A DNA stretch of 59,340 bases, from assembly GCF_039540375.1 (NCBI RefSeq), contig NZ_BAABEX010000026.1, positions 1-59,340 of the forward strand, read 5' to 3'. Below, in pieces: positions 6,247 to 14,203 of this stretch. The DNA comes from Acidovorax_G lacteus. GTDB lineage: Bacteria > Pseudomonadota > Gammaproteobacteria > Burkholderiales > Burkholderiaceae_C. Below the pieces are notes generated by a model, which had not been told where the DNA came from, did no database searches, and worked only from the letters and a program-made list of their open reading frames with translations. Made by a program: the position numbers and the translations under genes. The first letter of the stretch is position 1, and each line of letters begins with the position of its first letter.

Positions 6247-7056
6247 TCAATTTGCGTTAAGCCCGTGCTCACGAGAAAGGAGCACAGACTTCCAATGTGA
6301 TTCACGGCGCAGGACACTTTCTCTGCTTTCGTGAAGGTCAGCGATTTCAAGAACGCTGAACCGGAAATGCGATGAACGGCTAGAACCTTCGAGCTTGATA
6401 AGTTGTTTAAGCTCGACGTTACCACCGTGCCCTGTTGCTGAGTAAGCCTGCCAGCGTTGCCAAATGCCTCCTTCGCCGGAGGCGCTGCCAACGTAGAGTT
6501 TTCCTGACTTGGTATCTGAGATGAGATAGACACCGGCAACGCTGGAAAGAGCAGCCTTCCAACTCTCGATGGCCTGACTTGTGATGATGTCCAACTCTTC
6601 TTTTGATAGATCGATTGCGCGGTAACCAGGGAATTCAGCGATGCGAAGGCGTTCCGCCAATATTTCGCTGAGGAGGATTTGATCGTTCCAGCGATCACCT
6701 TTGAGATACGACTGACGACCGGGCCTCTCAAAATAGGCTATCAATCGGCCGTTCATCTCTGCGCACGAAGTAATTTCGTTCAGTTGATAGTAGTAGTTCG
6801 ACTGTCTCTCCTCACAACCGGCCGCCGTGTAGGCACCACCGAAGAGCCATTTGTTCGGCGACGGCAGCGCAATGAGAGCAACGACGAAGCGTTTCTCGAA
6901 ATTTCGTTTTGTCTGCCATCGTTGCCACTCGGGAAAGTCGCCAGCCAAGTAAACATCAAGCGGGTTGTCCTCACCATTCCAAGTAGCCAAGTGAATCTTG
7001 GTCTCGTTTGGGGTAATGGCTGGTTCCATCAACTTGAGCAGGTCAAATACGCGCAT
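6247..7056 (-). CDS. GIY-YIG nuclease-family protein (first cassette)
   Basis: The ATG at 7056 gives 269 residues (a GTG 12 bases upstream is also possible). The C-terminal third holds the GIY-YIG fold: GVYLISDTKSGKLYVGSASG (about 175-194), then WQRWQAYSATGHGGN, and near the end ESVLRRESHWKSVLLSREHGLN, which carries the usual Glu and Asn. The N-terminal 170 residues form a separate domain (EWQRWQTKRNFEKRFVVALIALPSPNKWLFGG) that I cannot name. As the cassette next to attI it is probably the most recently acquired and best expressed. Its substrate is unknown; a role against foreign DNA is only a guess. Confidence 0.85.
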   Translation of the reverse strand: MRVFDLLKLMEPAITPNETKIHLATWNGEDNPLDVYLAGDFPEWQRWQTKRNFEKRFVVALIALPSPNKWLFGGAYTAAGCEERQSNYYYQLNEITSCAEMNGRLIAYFERPGRQSYLKGDRWNDQILLSEILAERLRIAEFPGYRAIDLSKEELDIITSQAIESWKAALSSVAGVYLISDTKSGKLYVGSASGEGGIWQRWQAYSATGHGGNVELKQLIKLEGSSRSSHFRFSVLEIADLHESRESVLRRESHWKSVLLSREHGLNAN

Positions 7057-7065
7057 GGCTTGCGA

Positions 7066-7150
7066 CACCTAACTAAAAATAGACGACAACCATCTTACCG
7101 GCCACAGTCCGCCAACACCAAGCGAAATACGCCCGTACCGGGACCGCGTT
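7066..7150 (-). other. attI site
   Basis: The core reads GTTAGGT on the minus strand (7072 to 7066), exactly where the first cassette begins, 10 bases before the ATG of the GIY-YIG gene. The region up to the integrase start is not a cassette and should hold the attI integrase-binding repeats, which I cannot place precisely. Confidence 0.75.
7092..7121 (-). promoter_or_regulatory. Candidate cassette promoter (Pc)
   Basis: On the minus strand TTGGTG (7121-7116) is followed after 18 bases by TAAGAT (7097-7092). It points into the cassette array and lies between the integrase start and the attI core, where a cassette promoter would be useful. The match to the consensus is moderate. Confidence 0.4.
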
Positions 7151-7158
7151 GCTAGACA

Positions 7159-8202
7159 GTGCTTTTAGGCAAACCTGAAATTTGCCGGGTGACCGTCGCC
7201 CCGCATGACGCTGATTCGCCCGCGCCGCCGCCCAAGCTGCTGCACCGCATGCGAGACCATTTGCGTACCCGGCATTACAGCATTCGCACCGAGGCGGCTT
7301 ATCTGGATTGGGTGAAGCGGTTCATTCTGTTCCACAGCAAACGCCACCCGGCGGATATGGGGGCGGCGGAGGTGGGGGCGTTTCTCACGCATCTGGCGGT
7401 AGAGCGGCAGGTGTCGGCTTCTACGCAGAACCAGGCCAAGTCCGCGATTCTGTATCTCTACAAAGAGGTGCTGCAGGTGCAGCTGCCGTGGCTGGACGAG
7501 GTGGTGCAGGCCAAGGCGCCCAAGCGGCTGCCGGTGGTGCTCACGCCGTCCGAGGTGCGTGATTTGCTCCTGCATATGAACGGCACGACGGGGCTGATCG
7601 CGCGGTTGTTGTACGGCACCGGCATGCGGTTGCTGGAGGCGCTGCGGCTGCGTGTGAAAGATGTGGAGTTCGCGCGGCGCGAGATTCTGATTCGCGAAGG
7701 CAAGGGCAACAAAGACCGGGTGACGGTGCTGCCCGAGAACCTGATCGCCGATTTGCAAGCGCAGTTGCAGCGTGCGCGCGCCTTGCATGAGAAGGATCTG
7801 GAGGCCGGGCTGGGCCGGGTGTATCTGCCCTACGCTTTGGCGGTGAAGTACCCCGAGGCCGACCGCAGTTGGGCCTGGCAGTATGTGTTTCCGTCGCCCG
7901 TGCGCTCGCTCGACCCGCGACCGGACGCCCGCACGGGCGAGGCGATGGAGCGTCGCCACCATGTGTATCCGGAGTCGGTGCAGCGTGCGGTGCGCGAGGC
8001 CGCACGCTTGGCGCGCATCGACAAACCCGTCAGCCCGCATGTGCTGCGCCATTCGTTTGCCACGCACCTGCTGCAAAGCGGCTACGACATTCGCACGGTG
8101 CAAGAGTTGCTGGGCCATGCGGATGTGAGCACCACCATGATTTACACCCACGTGCTCAACAAGGGCGGGCGCGGGGTGCTGAGCCCGCTGGACGCTTTGT
8201 AG
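7159..8202 (+). CDS. intI: Integron integrase
   Basis: A tyrosine recombinase that inserts and excises cassettes at attI and attC. From GTG 7159 the product is 347 residues; a GTG at 7189 would give 337, the length of IntI1. The N-terminal core-binding domain (about 30-115) includes MRDHLRTRHYSIRTEAAYLDW. Catalytic residues are all present: R157 (GTGMR), a lysine in GKGNK, H294 and R297 (HVLRH), H320 (LGH) and Y329 (MIYTH). Residues 206-242 (LEKDLEAGLGRVYLPYALAVKYP-like) form the extra segment that separates integron integrases from XerC/D. No damage is visible, so it should be active. It lies divergent to the cassette array. Confidence 0.97.
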   Translation: MLLGKPEICRVTVAPHDADSPAPPPKLLHRMRDHLRTRHYSIRTEAAYLDWVKRFILFHSKRHPADMGAAEVGAFLTHLAVERQVSASTQNQAKSAILYLYKEVLQVQLPWLDEVVQAKAPKRLPVVLTPSEVRDLLLHMNGTTGLIARLLYGTGMRLLEALRLRVKDVEFARREILIREGKGNKDRVTVLPENLIADLQAQLQRARALHEKDLEAGLGRVYLPYALAVKYPEADRSWAWQYVFPSPVRSLDPRPDARTGEAMERRHHVYPESVQRAVREAARLARIDKPVSPHVLRHSFATHLLQSGYDIRTVQELLGHADVSTTMIYTHVLNKGGRGVLSPLDAL

Positions 8203-8281
8203 GGGGCCGGGCGCGGTTGCGCGCGCGTTCTGACCATTGCAGCGGGGCGCAGAGCCGCCTTGACCCGTGGGGGCAGCCAAA

Positions 8282-8335
8282 TGGCCTGCTTGTGCTTGTT
8301 AGCGCTGAATCTCTAGCTATTGAAATAATAGCGCC
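8282..8335. repeat. Comamonadaceae intergenic repeat
   Basis: The pattern 'gcttgtgcttgttagcgct' plus 'ctagctattgaaataatagc' lies between the integrase and the convergent oxidase. A small inverted repeat GCTATTgaaatAATAGC is visible. Confidence 0.75.
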
Positions 8336-8379
8336 TGCAGGGCAGCGCCGAGCAGGCCCACCGCCGCCTGCACGCGCCC

Positions 8380-9804
8380 TCACAGCGCAAAGATCTTGCC
8401 CGGGTTCAGGATGTTCTTCGGGTCCAGCGCGCGTTTGATGGTGCGCATCATGTCCACCGCGCCCGCCCCGGCTTCGTCGAGCAGAAAGCCCATTTTGTGG
8501 ATGCCCACGCCGTGCTCGCCGGTGCAGGTGCCGCCCATGCTCAGGGCCCGGGCCACCAGCGTGTGGTTCAGGCCTTCGGCGGTGGCGCGTTCTTCGGGGC
8601 TGTTCGGGTCGATCAGGTAGCCGAAGTGGAAGTTGCCGTCGCCCACATGGCCGACGAGGAAGTAGGGCAGGCCGCTGGCTTCCACTTCGTCCACCGATTC
8701 GAGCAGGCAGTCGGCCAGGCGGCTGATGGGCACGCAGGTGTCGGTGCTGATGGCGCGGCAGCCGGGGCGGCTTTGCACGGCGGCAAAGTAGGCGTTGTGC
8801 CGGGCCGTCCACAGGCGGGTGCGCTCTTCGGGGGTGCTGGCCCATTCAAAGGCCTGGCCGCCAAACTCGCTGGCAATGTCTTGCACGGTTTCGGCCTGTT
8901 CCTTCACGCTGGCGGGCGAGCCGTGAAACTCCATCAGCAGCATGGGTTCTTCGCGCAGGCCCAGCTTGCTGTGCGCGTTCACCATGCGCACGGTGTGGTG
9001 GTCGATCAGCTCCACCCGCGCAATCGGCACCCCGAGCTGGATGGTCTGGATGGTGGTGCGCACGGCGGCCTCGATGCTCGGAAAGGAGCAGATGGCCGCG
9101 CTCACGGCCTCGGGCAGCGGGTACAGGCGCACGGTGATCTCGGTCATCACGCCCAGCGTGCCTTCGCTGCCCACCATCAGCCGCGTCAGGTCGTAGCCCG
9201 CGCTGCTCTTTTTGGCGCGCGTGCCGGTGCGGATGACCTCGCCGCTGGCCGTTACCACTTCGAGGGCCAGCACGTTTTCGCGCATGGTGCCGTAGCGCAC
9301 GGCGTTGGTGCCGCTGGCGCGGGTGGCGCACATGCCGCCGATGCTGGCGTCGGCCCCGGGGTCGATGGGGAAGAACAGGCCGGTGTCTTTGATGGCTTCG
9401 TTCAATGCTTTGCGCGTGATGCCCGGCTGCACCGTCACCGTCAGGTCTTCGGCGTTGACGCTGAGCACGCGACTCATGCGGCTTACGTCGATGCTGATGC
9501 CGCCCTGCACGGCCAGCAGGTGGCCTTCGAGCGACGAGCCCGCGCCGTAGGGAATGACGGGCACGTCGTAATCGCTGGCCAGCTTCACGGCGTCGGCCAC
9601 GTCCTGCGTGCTTTCGGCAAACACCACGGCGCTGGGCGGCGGGGCCTGCAGCGAGCCTTCGTCGCGTCCGTGCTGCTCGCGCACGGCCTGGGCCAGCGAG
9701 CACTGCGCGCCAAAGCGGGCTTGCAGCGCGTCGATCAGGGCCTGGGGCACGTCGCGCAGGGCAATCTGGGGCAGCAGGTGGGCGGCGGCGGTGGGGGCGT
9801 TCAT
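8380..9804 (-). CDS. FAD-linked oxidase, D-lactate/glycolate dehydrogenase type (GlcD/Dld family)
   Basis: A 474-residue flavoenzyme expected to oxidise a D-2-hydroxy acid and pass electrons to the respiratory chain. The N-terminal PCMH-type FAD domain (about 50-230) contains VIPYGAGSSLEGHL and PIDPGADASIGGMCATRASGTNAVRYGT. The C-terminal FAD-oxidase domain contains VGHVGDGNFHFGYLID and GGTCTGEHGVGIHKMGFL, with the typical His residues. I chose ATG 9804; the frame is open further upstream without homology. It stands alone and converges on the integrase. The exact substrate is not shown by sequence. Confidence 0.9.
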   Translation of the reverse strand: MNAPTAAAHLLPQIALRDVPQALIDALQARFGAQCSLAQAVREQHGRDEGSLQAPPPSAVVFAESTQDVADAVKLASDYDVPVIPYGAGSSLEGHLLAVQGGISIDVSRMSRVLSVNAEDLTVTVQPGITRKALNEAIKDTGLFFPIDPGADASIGGMCATRASGTNAVRYGTMRENVLALEVVTASGEVIRTGTRAKKSSAGYDLTRLMVGSEGTLGVMTEITVRLYPLPEAVSAAICSFPSIEAAVRTTIQTIQLGVPIARVELIDHHTVRMVNAHSKLGLREEPMLLMEFHGSPASVKEQAETVQDIASEFGGQAFEWASTPEERTRLWTARHNAYFAAVQSRPGCRAISTDTCVPISRLADCLLESVDEVEASGLPYFLVGHVGDGNFHFGYLIDPNSPEERATAEGLNHTLVARALSMGGTCTGEHGVGIHKMGFLLDEAGAGAVDMMRTIKRALDPKNILNPGKIFAL

Positions 9805-9982
9805 GGCGGGGCTCCTGGCAACAAGGGGCGGCGGCCCGCGCGGCGCAGACACAACATCGTCATCGGCGCAGGGGAGGGCGGCCACTACACTGGTTTTGCG
9901 AGGCGACACCAGCCTGGGCACAGCACCGGGGCAGGGCGTCGGCATCGCGTCACAACACTGTACTACCGAGAGGGAAACCAAG

Positions 9983-10555
9983 ATGGCTGCTGCAAGTGTG
10001 GGCGACTGCCTGTCGGGCGCATGGTCGCTGTTCAAGAAAAACGCGTTCACCCATGTGGTGTGCACGCTGCTGGTCATGGTGGTCAGCAGTGTCAGTGCTG
10101 GCCTGCTGGCCGGGCCCATGCTGGTGGGCTATCTGCGCCTGATCGAGCGCGAAGACCGGGGCGAGCCGGTGCAGATCGGCGACGTGTTCCGCGGCTTTGA
10201 CGACTTCGTGCCCGCGCTGGTGGCGGGGCTCATCAGCTCGCTGGTGGTGTCGCTCGGGTTCATGCTGTGCGTGATTCCGGGCCTGCTCATCCTGGCGCTG
10301 CCTGCGGTGGCGCTGCAGTTGGTGGCGCGCGGCGAGCGCGATGGCGTGGCCGCCTTCACCGAGGCCTGGCGCACCGTCACGGGCCACCTGGGCTCGGCCT
10401 GTGTGTGCGCGGTGGTGCTGGGCATTGTGGGCAGCCTGGGCTTTGTGCTGTGCTGGGTGGGTGCACTGGTCACCCTGCCGGTGGCCATGATCGGCCAGTA
10501 CTACATGGCGCGCCAGCTGTTGGGCGATGCACCCGCTCCCATCGCCCCCTTCTGA
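9983..10555 (+). CDS. Multi-pass membrane protein
   Basis: A 190-residue protein starting at ATG 9983, preceded by AGAGGGAAACC. Hydrophobic segments lie at about 22-50 (the ends of which include AGPMLVGYLR), 70-100 (LVAGLISSLVVSLGFMLCVIPGLLILALP) and 130-170. About four spans are predicted. It resembles small conserved inner-membrane proteins of unknown role that carry the GP(M)xxGYLRL and IPGLxxxxLP patterns. The next gene overlaps its end by 29 bases, so the two are probably cotranscribed. Confidence 0.8.
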   Translation: MAAASVGDCLSGAWSLFKKNAFTHVVCTLLVMVVSSVSAGLLAGPMLVGYLRLIEREDRGEPVQIGDVFRGFDDFVPALVAGLISSLVVSLGFMLCVIPGLLILALPAVALQLVARGERDGVAAFTEAWRTVTGHLGSACVCAVVLGIVGSLGFVLCWVGALVTLPVAMIGQYYMARQLLGDAPAPIAPF

Positions 10556-10979
10556 GGCCGCAGGCCCTGTACGGGGCCGCAGCGCCTGGGTGCCGCTGCC
10601 TGTGGCCGACCGCCTGCCGCGCCTGGCGCTGGGCCTGGCCCTGCCGCTGGCCATGGCCGCCACGCCGCTGTGGCTGCGCCAGGGGTACAGCCTGGGCTGC
10701 GGGTTTCGGGCGCTGACGGGGCTGCCCTGCCCGCTGTGCGGCGGCACGCGCGCCTGCGGGGCGCTGGTGCAGGGCGACTGGGCGGCCGCCTGGGCCGCCA
10801 ACCCCGGGGCCGTGGTGCTGCTGCTGTGGCTGGGCCTGTGCGCCGCCCAGGCGGTGGCCGAAGGCGCTGCGGGCTGGCGGCGCGTGCGGCCTTGGCCCTG
10901 GTGGCAGCCCTGGGCCTTGCGCGCGGTGGGCGGCGGGCTGCTGCTGTCGTGGGCTGCGCGGTTGGCGGGCTGGGTGTAG
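10527..10979 (+). CDS. DUF2752 membrane protein
   Basis: A 150-residue protein with the DUF2752 hallmark at about residues 65-95: TGLPCPLCGGTRACGALVQGDWAAAWAANP. Two CxxC-like cysteines precede a hydrophobic helix, and three spans are likely in total. The function of the family is unknown. The ATG at 10527 overlaps the previous gene by 29 bases; a start further inside is also possible because the first 20 residues are low-complexity. Confidence 0.8.
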   Translation: MHPLPSPPSEAAGPVRGRSAWVPLPVADRLPRLALGLALPLAMAATPLWLRQGYSLGCGFRALTGLPCPLCGGTRACGALVQGDWAAAWAANPGAVVLLLWLGLCAAQAVAEGAAGWRRVRPWPWWQPWALRAVGGGLLLSWAARLAGWV

Positions 10980-11134
10980 CCGCGGGCGGTTGCCGTGTTG
11001 CGCGGGCCTGCGCGGCCCGGCCGCTGCGTGCACCGCCGTGCAGCGGTGTGCGGCCCGTGGGGCGGGCACATGCCCGCTGCCGGTGCGCGGTGCGCGCGGG
11101 GGCCCCTGCTGGTGCGCCGCCGTGGTGCATGAGG

Positions 11135-11146
11135 CTTGTATACAAG
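11135..11146. promoter_or_regulatory. Palindromic operator for the GntR regulator
   Basis: CTTGTATACAAG is a perfect 12-bp palindrome 29 bases before the regulator's start. It has the TTGTATACAA form common among GntR/FCD operators, so autoregulation is likely. The factor assignment is inferred. Confidence 0.6.
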
Positions 11147-11175
11147 CTGGCACAGAAGCTGCGTACCACCGTGGC

Positions 11176-11988
11176 ATGGCCACTGCCACCGACATCAGCA
11201 ACCGCATCATCGAAGCCGTGATGGCGCAAAAGCTCGCACCGGGCGCGCGCCTGGGCGAGCAGCAGCTGGCCATGCTGTTCGACTGCAGCCGCACCATCGT
11301 GCGCGAGGCGCTCACGCGGCTGGCCACGCGCGGCATCGTCACCGTGAGCGCACGGCGCGGCTGGTATGTGATCGAACCCTCGCTCGACGAAGCACGCGAA
11401 GCCTTCGAAGCGCGTCGCGTGATCGAGCTGGGCCTGCTGCACCAGTTGCAGGCCTCCGGCCGGCCGCTCGACAAAGCCGCGGTGCGCCGCCTCAAGGCCC
11501 ATGTGCAGCGCGAAAAAGCCGCGCTCGCCGGGTCGGACGTGGGCGCACGCACCTTTTTGCTGGGCGACTTCCATGTGTGCCTGGCCGACTGCCTGGGCAA
11601 CGCGCTGCTGGCCGACACGCTGCGCGACTTCACGGCCCGCACCACGCTGATCGCGATGCTCTACCAGTCGTCGCACGACGCGGCGCAAAGCTGCGAAGAC
11701 CATGTGCGCATCGTCGAGGCGCTGGAGCAGGGCGACATGGCCCGGGCCGAAGCGCTGATGGCCGAGCACATTGGCACCGTGCAGGCTGCGCTGCGCCCCG
11801 AAGGCACGCCCGACCCGCTGGCGCAGCTGCGCGATGCGCTCGCGCCCGTGCACCTCGGCCCCCCAGGCACTGAAGCGGCCGCCCCCCGCCGCCGCGCACG
11901 CCGCACGGTGGCGCAGGCCACCCCCGATTTCCCACCCGCCGCGCCGCCCGAAGGCGACGCATCCCCTTACCTAGGAGCCCTGCTATGA
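11176..11988 (+). CDS. GntR family regulator with FCD ligand domain
   Basis: A 270-residue transcription factor. The winged helix (residues 1-75) includes IIEAVMAQKLAPGARLGEQQ and the recognition segment CSRTIVREALTRLATRGIV. The FCD domain follows (about 80-215) and keeps the metal-binding type residues D and H (LGDFHVCLADCLGN, EDHVRIVEALEQGD, MAEHI). A Pro/Ala-rich tail of about 40 residues follows. The stop overlaps the start of the binding-protein gene (ATGA at 11985), so it is the first gene of the ABC transporter operon. It presumably senses that system's substrate or a breakdown product. Confidence 0.9.
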   Translation: MATATDISNRIIEAVMAQKLAPGARLGEQQLAMLFDCSRTIVREALTRLATRGIVTVSARRGWYVIEPSLDEAREAFEARRVIELGLLHQLQASGRPLDKAAVRRLKAHVQREKAALAGSDVGARTFLLGDFHVCLADCLGNALLADTLRDFTARTTLIAMLYQSSHDAAQSCEDHVRIVEALEQGDMARAEALMAEHIGTVQAALRPEGTPDPLAQLRDALAPVHLGPPGTEAAAPRRRARRTVAQATPDFPPAAPPEGDASPYLGALL

Positions 11989-12785
11989 CCTTCCGCACCC
12001 GCCGCCATACCCTGTCGCTGCTGGCCGCCACCGCCCTGGGCGCTGCGCTGCTGGCCCCGGCCCATGCGCAGAACGCGCTGGACAACATCCTCAAGTCCAA
12101 AGAGATCAAGATCGCCGTGCCCACCGACTACCCGCCTTACGGGTTTGTGGGCACCGACCTCAAGCCCCAGGGGCTGGACATTGAAATGGCCCAGTACATC
12201 GGCAGCAAGCTGGGCGTGAAGGTGGAGCTGGTGCCTGTGACCAGCGCCAACCGCATCCCGTACCTGCAGACGCAGAAGGCCGACCTCGTGATCTCGACCC
12301 TGGGCAAGAACCCCGAGCGCGAGAAGGTGATCGACTTCACCGCCGCGTATGCGCCTTTCTTTCAGGCCGTGTTTGCTAGCAAGAGCCTGAACATCAAGAG
12401 CTTTGCCGACCTGACGGGCAAGACCGTGGCCGTGACGCGCGGCGCCATGGAAGACCAGGAGCTTGCCAAGGTGGCGCCCCCCGGCGTGGACGTGAAGCGC
12501 TTTGAAGACCATGCGGCCAGCATCTCGGCCTTTGTGTCGGGCCAGACGCAGGCCATTGCAACCAGCGCCTCGACGGCCGGCACCATCATGGTCAAGAACC
12601 CGAACCTGCAGACCGAGTTCAAGCTGCTGCTCAAGGACAGCCCCAACTTCATCGGCGTGGCCAAGGGCGAAGACAAGCTGCGCACCCGCGTGAACGAGAT
12701 CATTGCCGAGGCCAAGAAGGCGGGCGACCTGGACAAGATGTCCGTCAAGTGGCTGGGCCGCCCTGCGGGCGAGCTGCCGCAGTAA
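11985..12785 (+). CDS. Polar amino-acid ABC transporter, periplasmic binding protein
   Basis: A 266-residue protein with a clear Sec signal peptide (MTFRTRRHTLSLLAATALGA, cleavage after AHA at about residue 28). The mature part follows the SBP family 3 pattern: IKIAVPTDYPPYGFVGTDLKPQGLDIEMAQYIGSKLGVKVELVPV, then ADLVISTLGKNPEREKVIDFTAAY. It should capture an amino acid or related small polar solute. The solute cannot be told from sequence. It is translationally coupled to the GntR gene. Confidence 0.92.
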   Translation: MTFRTRRHTLSLLAATALGAALLAPAHAQNALDNILKSKEIKIAVPTDYPPYGFVGTDLKPQGLDIEMAQYIGSKLGVKVELVPVTSANRIPYLQTQKADLVISTLGKNPEREKVIDFTAAYAPFFQAVFASKSLNIKSFADLTGKTVAVTRGAMEDQELAKVAPPGVDVKRFEDHAASISAFVSGQTQAIATSASTAGTIMVKNPNLQTEFKLLLKDSPNFIGVAKGEDKLRTRVNEIIAEAKKAGDLDKMSVKWLGRPAGELPQ

Positions 12786-12871
12786 ACCGCCGGGCCGCAA
12801 GGCCCTCATCCTTCCGCCGCTGTGGCGGGCTGCACAGGCCTGCGGCGTGACAAGCGCCGCAGCGTTGCCCC

Positions 12872-13546
12872 ATGCTGATCGAACTTGATTTTTCTGCCGT
12901 GCTGGCCTCGTGGCCGCTGCTGGTGCGCGGCGTGCTCTGGACGCTGGGCCTCACGGTGGTGGGCACCGTGCTGGGCCTGCTGCTGGGCACGGCCTGCGCC
13001 TGGGCGCGTGCGCGCAACCTGGGTCACCGGCCCGCCGCGATGCGCTGGGCGGTGGCGTGCTATGTGGAGCTGGTGCGCAACACGCCCTTCATCGTGCAGC
13101 TGTTCTTTCTGTTCTTCGGGCTGCCGGCGCTGGGCGTCAAGCTCGCGCCCGAAGTCGCGTCGGTGCTGGCCATGGTGATCAACCTGGGCGCGTACTCGGC
13201 CGAGATCATCCGTGCGGGCATCGAGGCCACGCCGCGCGGGCAGATCGAGGCCGCCGAGAGCCTTGCCCTTACGCGGGGGCAGACCTTCCGCCGCGTGGTG
13301 CTGCCGCCTGCGCTGCAGAAGGTGTGGCCCGCGATGGTGAGCCAGATCATCATCGTGATGCTGGGCTCGGCCGTGTGCGGGCAGATCTCCACGCCCGAGC
13401 TGAGCTACGCGGCCAACCTGATTTCCAGCAACACCTTCCGCGCGTTCGAGGCCTTCATCCTGGCCACGGCGGTGTACCTGGTGCTGTCCATGCTCGCGCG
13501 GCGGTTGCTGATGTGGATCGGCGCGCGCTTTCTGGTGGGGAGATAA
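12872..13546 (+). CDS. Amino-acid ABC transporter permease 1
   Basis: A 224-residue HisM-type permease. It has the family's leading segment (VRGVLWTLGLTVVGTVLGLLLG), the YVELVRNTPFIVQLFFLFFGLP motif, and the EAA loop EAAESLALTRGQTFRRVVLPPAL that contacts the ATPase. Five spans are likely. It starts at ATG 12872, 86 bases after the binding protein, and is followed after three bases by the second permease, with which it should form the membrane pore. Confidence 0.92.
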   Translation: MLIELDFSAVLASWPLLVRGVLWTLGLTVVGTVLGLLLGTACAWARARNLGHRPAAMRWAVACYVELVRNTPFIVQLFFLFFGLPALGVKLAPEVASVLAMVINLGAYSAEIIRAGIEATPRGQIEAAESLALTRGQTFRRVVLPPALQKVWPAMVSQIIIVMLGSAVCGQISTPELSYAANLISSNTFRAFEAFILATAVYLVLSMLARRLLMWIGARFLVGR

Positions 13547-13549
13547 ACC

Positions 13550-14203
13550 ATGGTGGACTTCTCCCTGTGGGACATCCTGCGCAACCTGCTGCTGGCCGCG
13601 CGCTGGACGGTGGCGCTCTCGCTGATCGCCTTCATCGGGGGCGGTGTGGTGGGCTTGCTGCTGCTGGTGGCGCGCTTGTCCAAGCTGCGCGGGGTAGACC
13701 GCGCCGTGGGCGCGTACGTGCAGGTGTTCCAGGGCACGCCGCTGCTCATGCAACTGTTCCTGGCGTACTTCGGCATTGCGCTCTTTGGCATCAAAACCTC
13801 GCCCTGGGCGGCGGCGGCCGTGGCGCTCACGCTCTACACCAGCGCCTACCTCACCGAAATCTGGCGCGGCTGTGTGGCCGCCATTCCCAAGGGCCAGTGG
13901 GAGGCCGCGCAAAGCCTGGCGCTGAGCTTTGGCGAGCAGCTGCGCCATGTGGTGCTGCCCCAGGCGCTGCGCATTGCGGTGCCGCCCACGGTGGGCTTTC
14001 TGGTGCAGGTCATCAAGGGCACGGCGCTCGCGTCGGTGATCGGTTTTGTCGAGCTGACCAAGGCCGGCAGCATGATCTCCAACGCCACGTTCCAGCCCTT
14101 CCTCGTCTATGCCTGTGTGGCCCTGCTGTACTTTGTGCTGTGTTTCCCGGTGAGCTGGGCCGCGCAGTCGCTTGAAAGGAAACTCCATGCTCCCCGTCGC
14201 TGA
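13550..14203 (+). CDS. Amino-acid ABC transporter permease 2
   Basis: A 217-residue HisQ/HisM-type permease. It has YVQVFQGTPLLMQLFLAYFGIALFG, then the EAA loop WEAAQSLALSFGEQLRHVVLPQALR, then helices with FLVQVIKGTALASVIGFVELTKAG. The start ATG 13550 has GGGAGATAAACC before it. The end overlaps the ATPase gene by 17 bases, a sign of coupled translation. Confidence 0.92.
   Translation: MVDFSLWDILRNLLLAARWTVALSLIAFIGGGVVGLLLLVARLSKLRGVDRAVGAYVQVFQGTPLLMQLFLAYFGIALFGIKTSPWAAAAVALTLYTSAYLTEIWRGCVAAIPKGQWEAAQSLALSFGEQLRHVVLPQALRIAVPPTVGFLVQVIKGTALASVIGFVELTKAGSMISNATFQPFLVYACVALLYFVLCFPVSWAAQSLERKLHAPRR

Larger units (their letters stand above)
1..8202. mobile_element. Chromosomal integron (integrase, attI, about 20 cassettes)
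   Basis: An integron integrase gene reads rightward from 7159. To its left lies a continuous series of small cassettes whose genes all read leftward, the arrangement expected of an integron with divergent integrase and cassettes. Cassette borders are marked by plus-strand TAAC...GTTRRRY pairs enclosing imperfect palindromes (attC sites). I count 20 complete cassettes plus one cut by the window start. Eight cassettes are copies of one 244-bp unit and the rest carry single small genes. The array may continue left of the window. Confidence 0.95.

Noticed and set aside
732..6334. Plus-strand frames beginning MAVVCKGMGC
   Set aside because: They are antisense to the cassette direction and arise only from the repeated unit.
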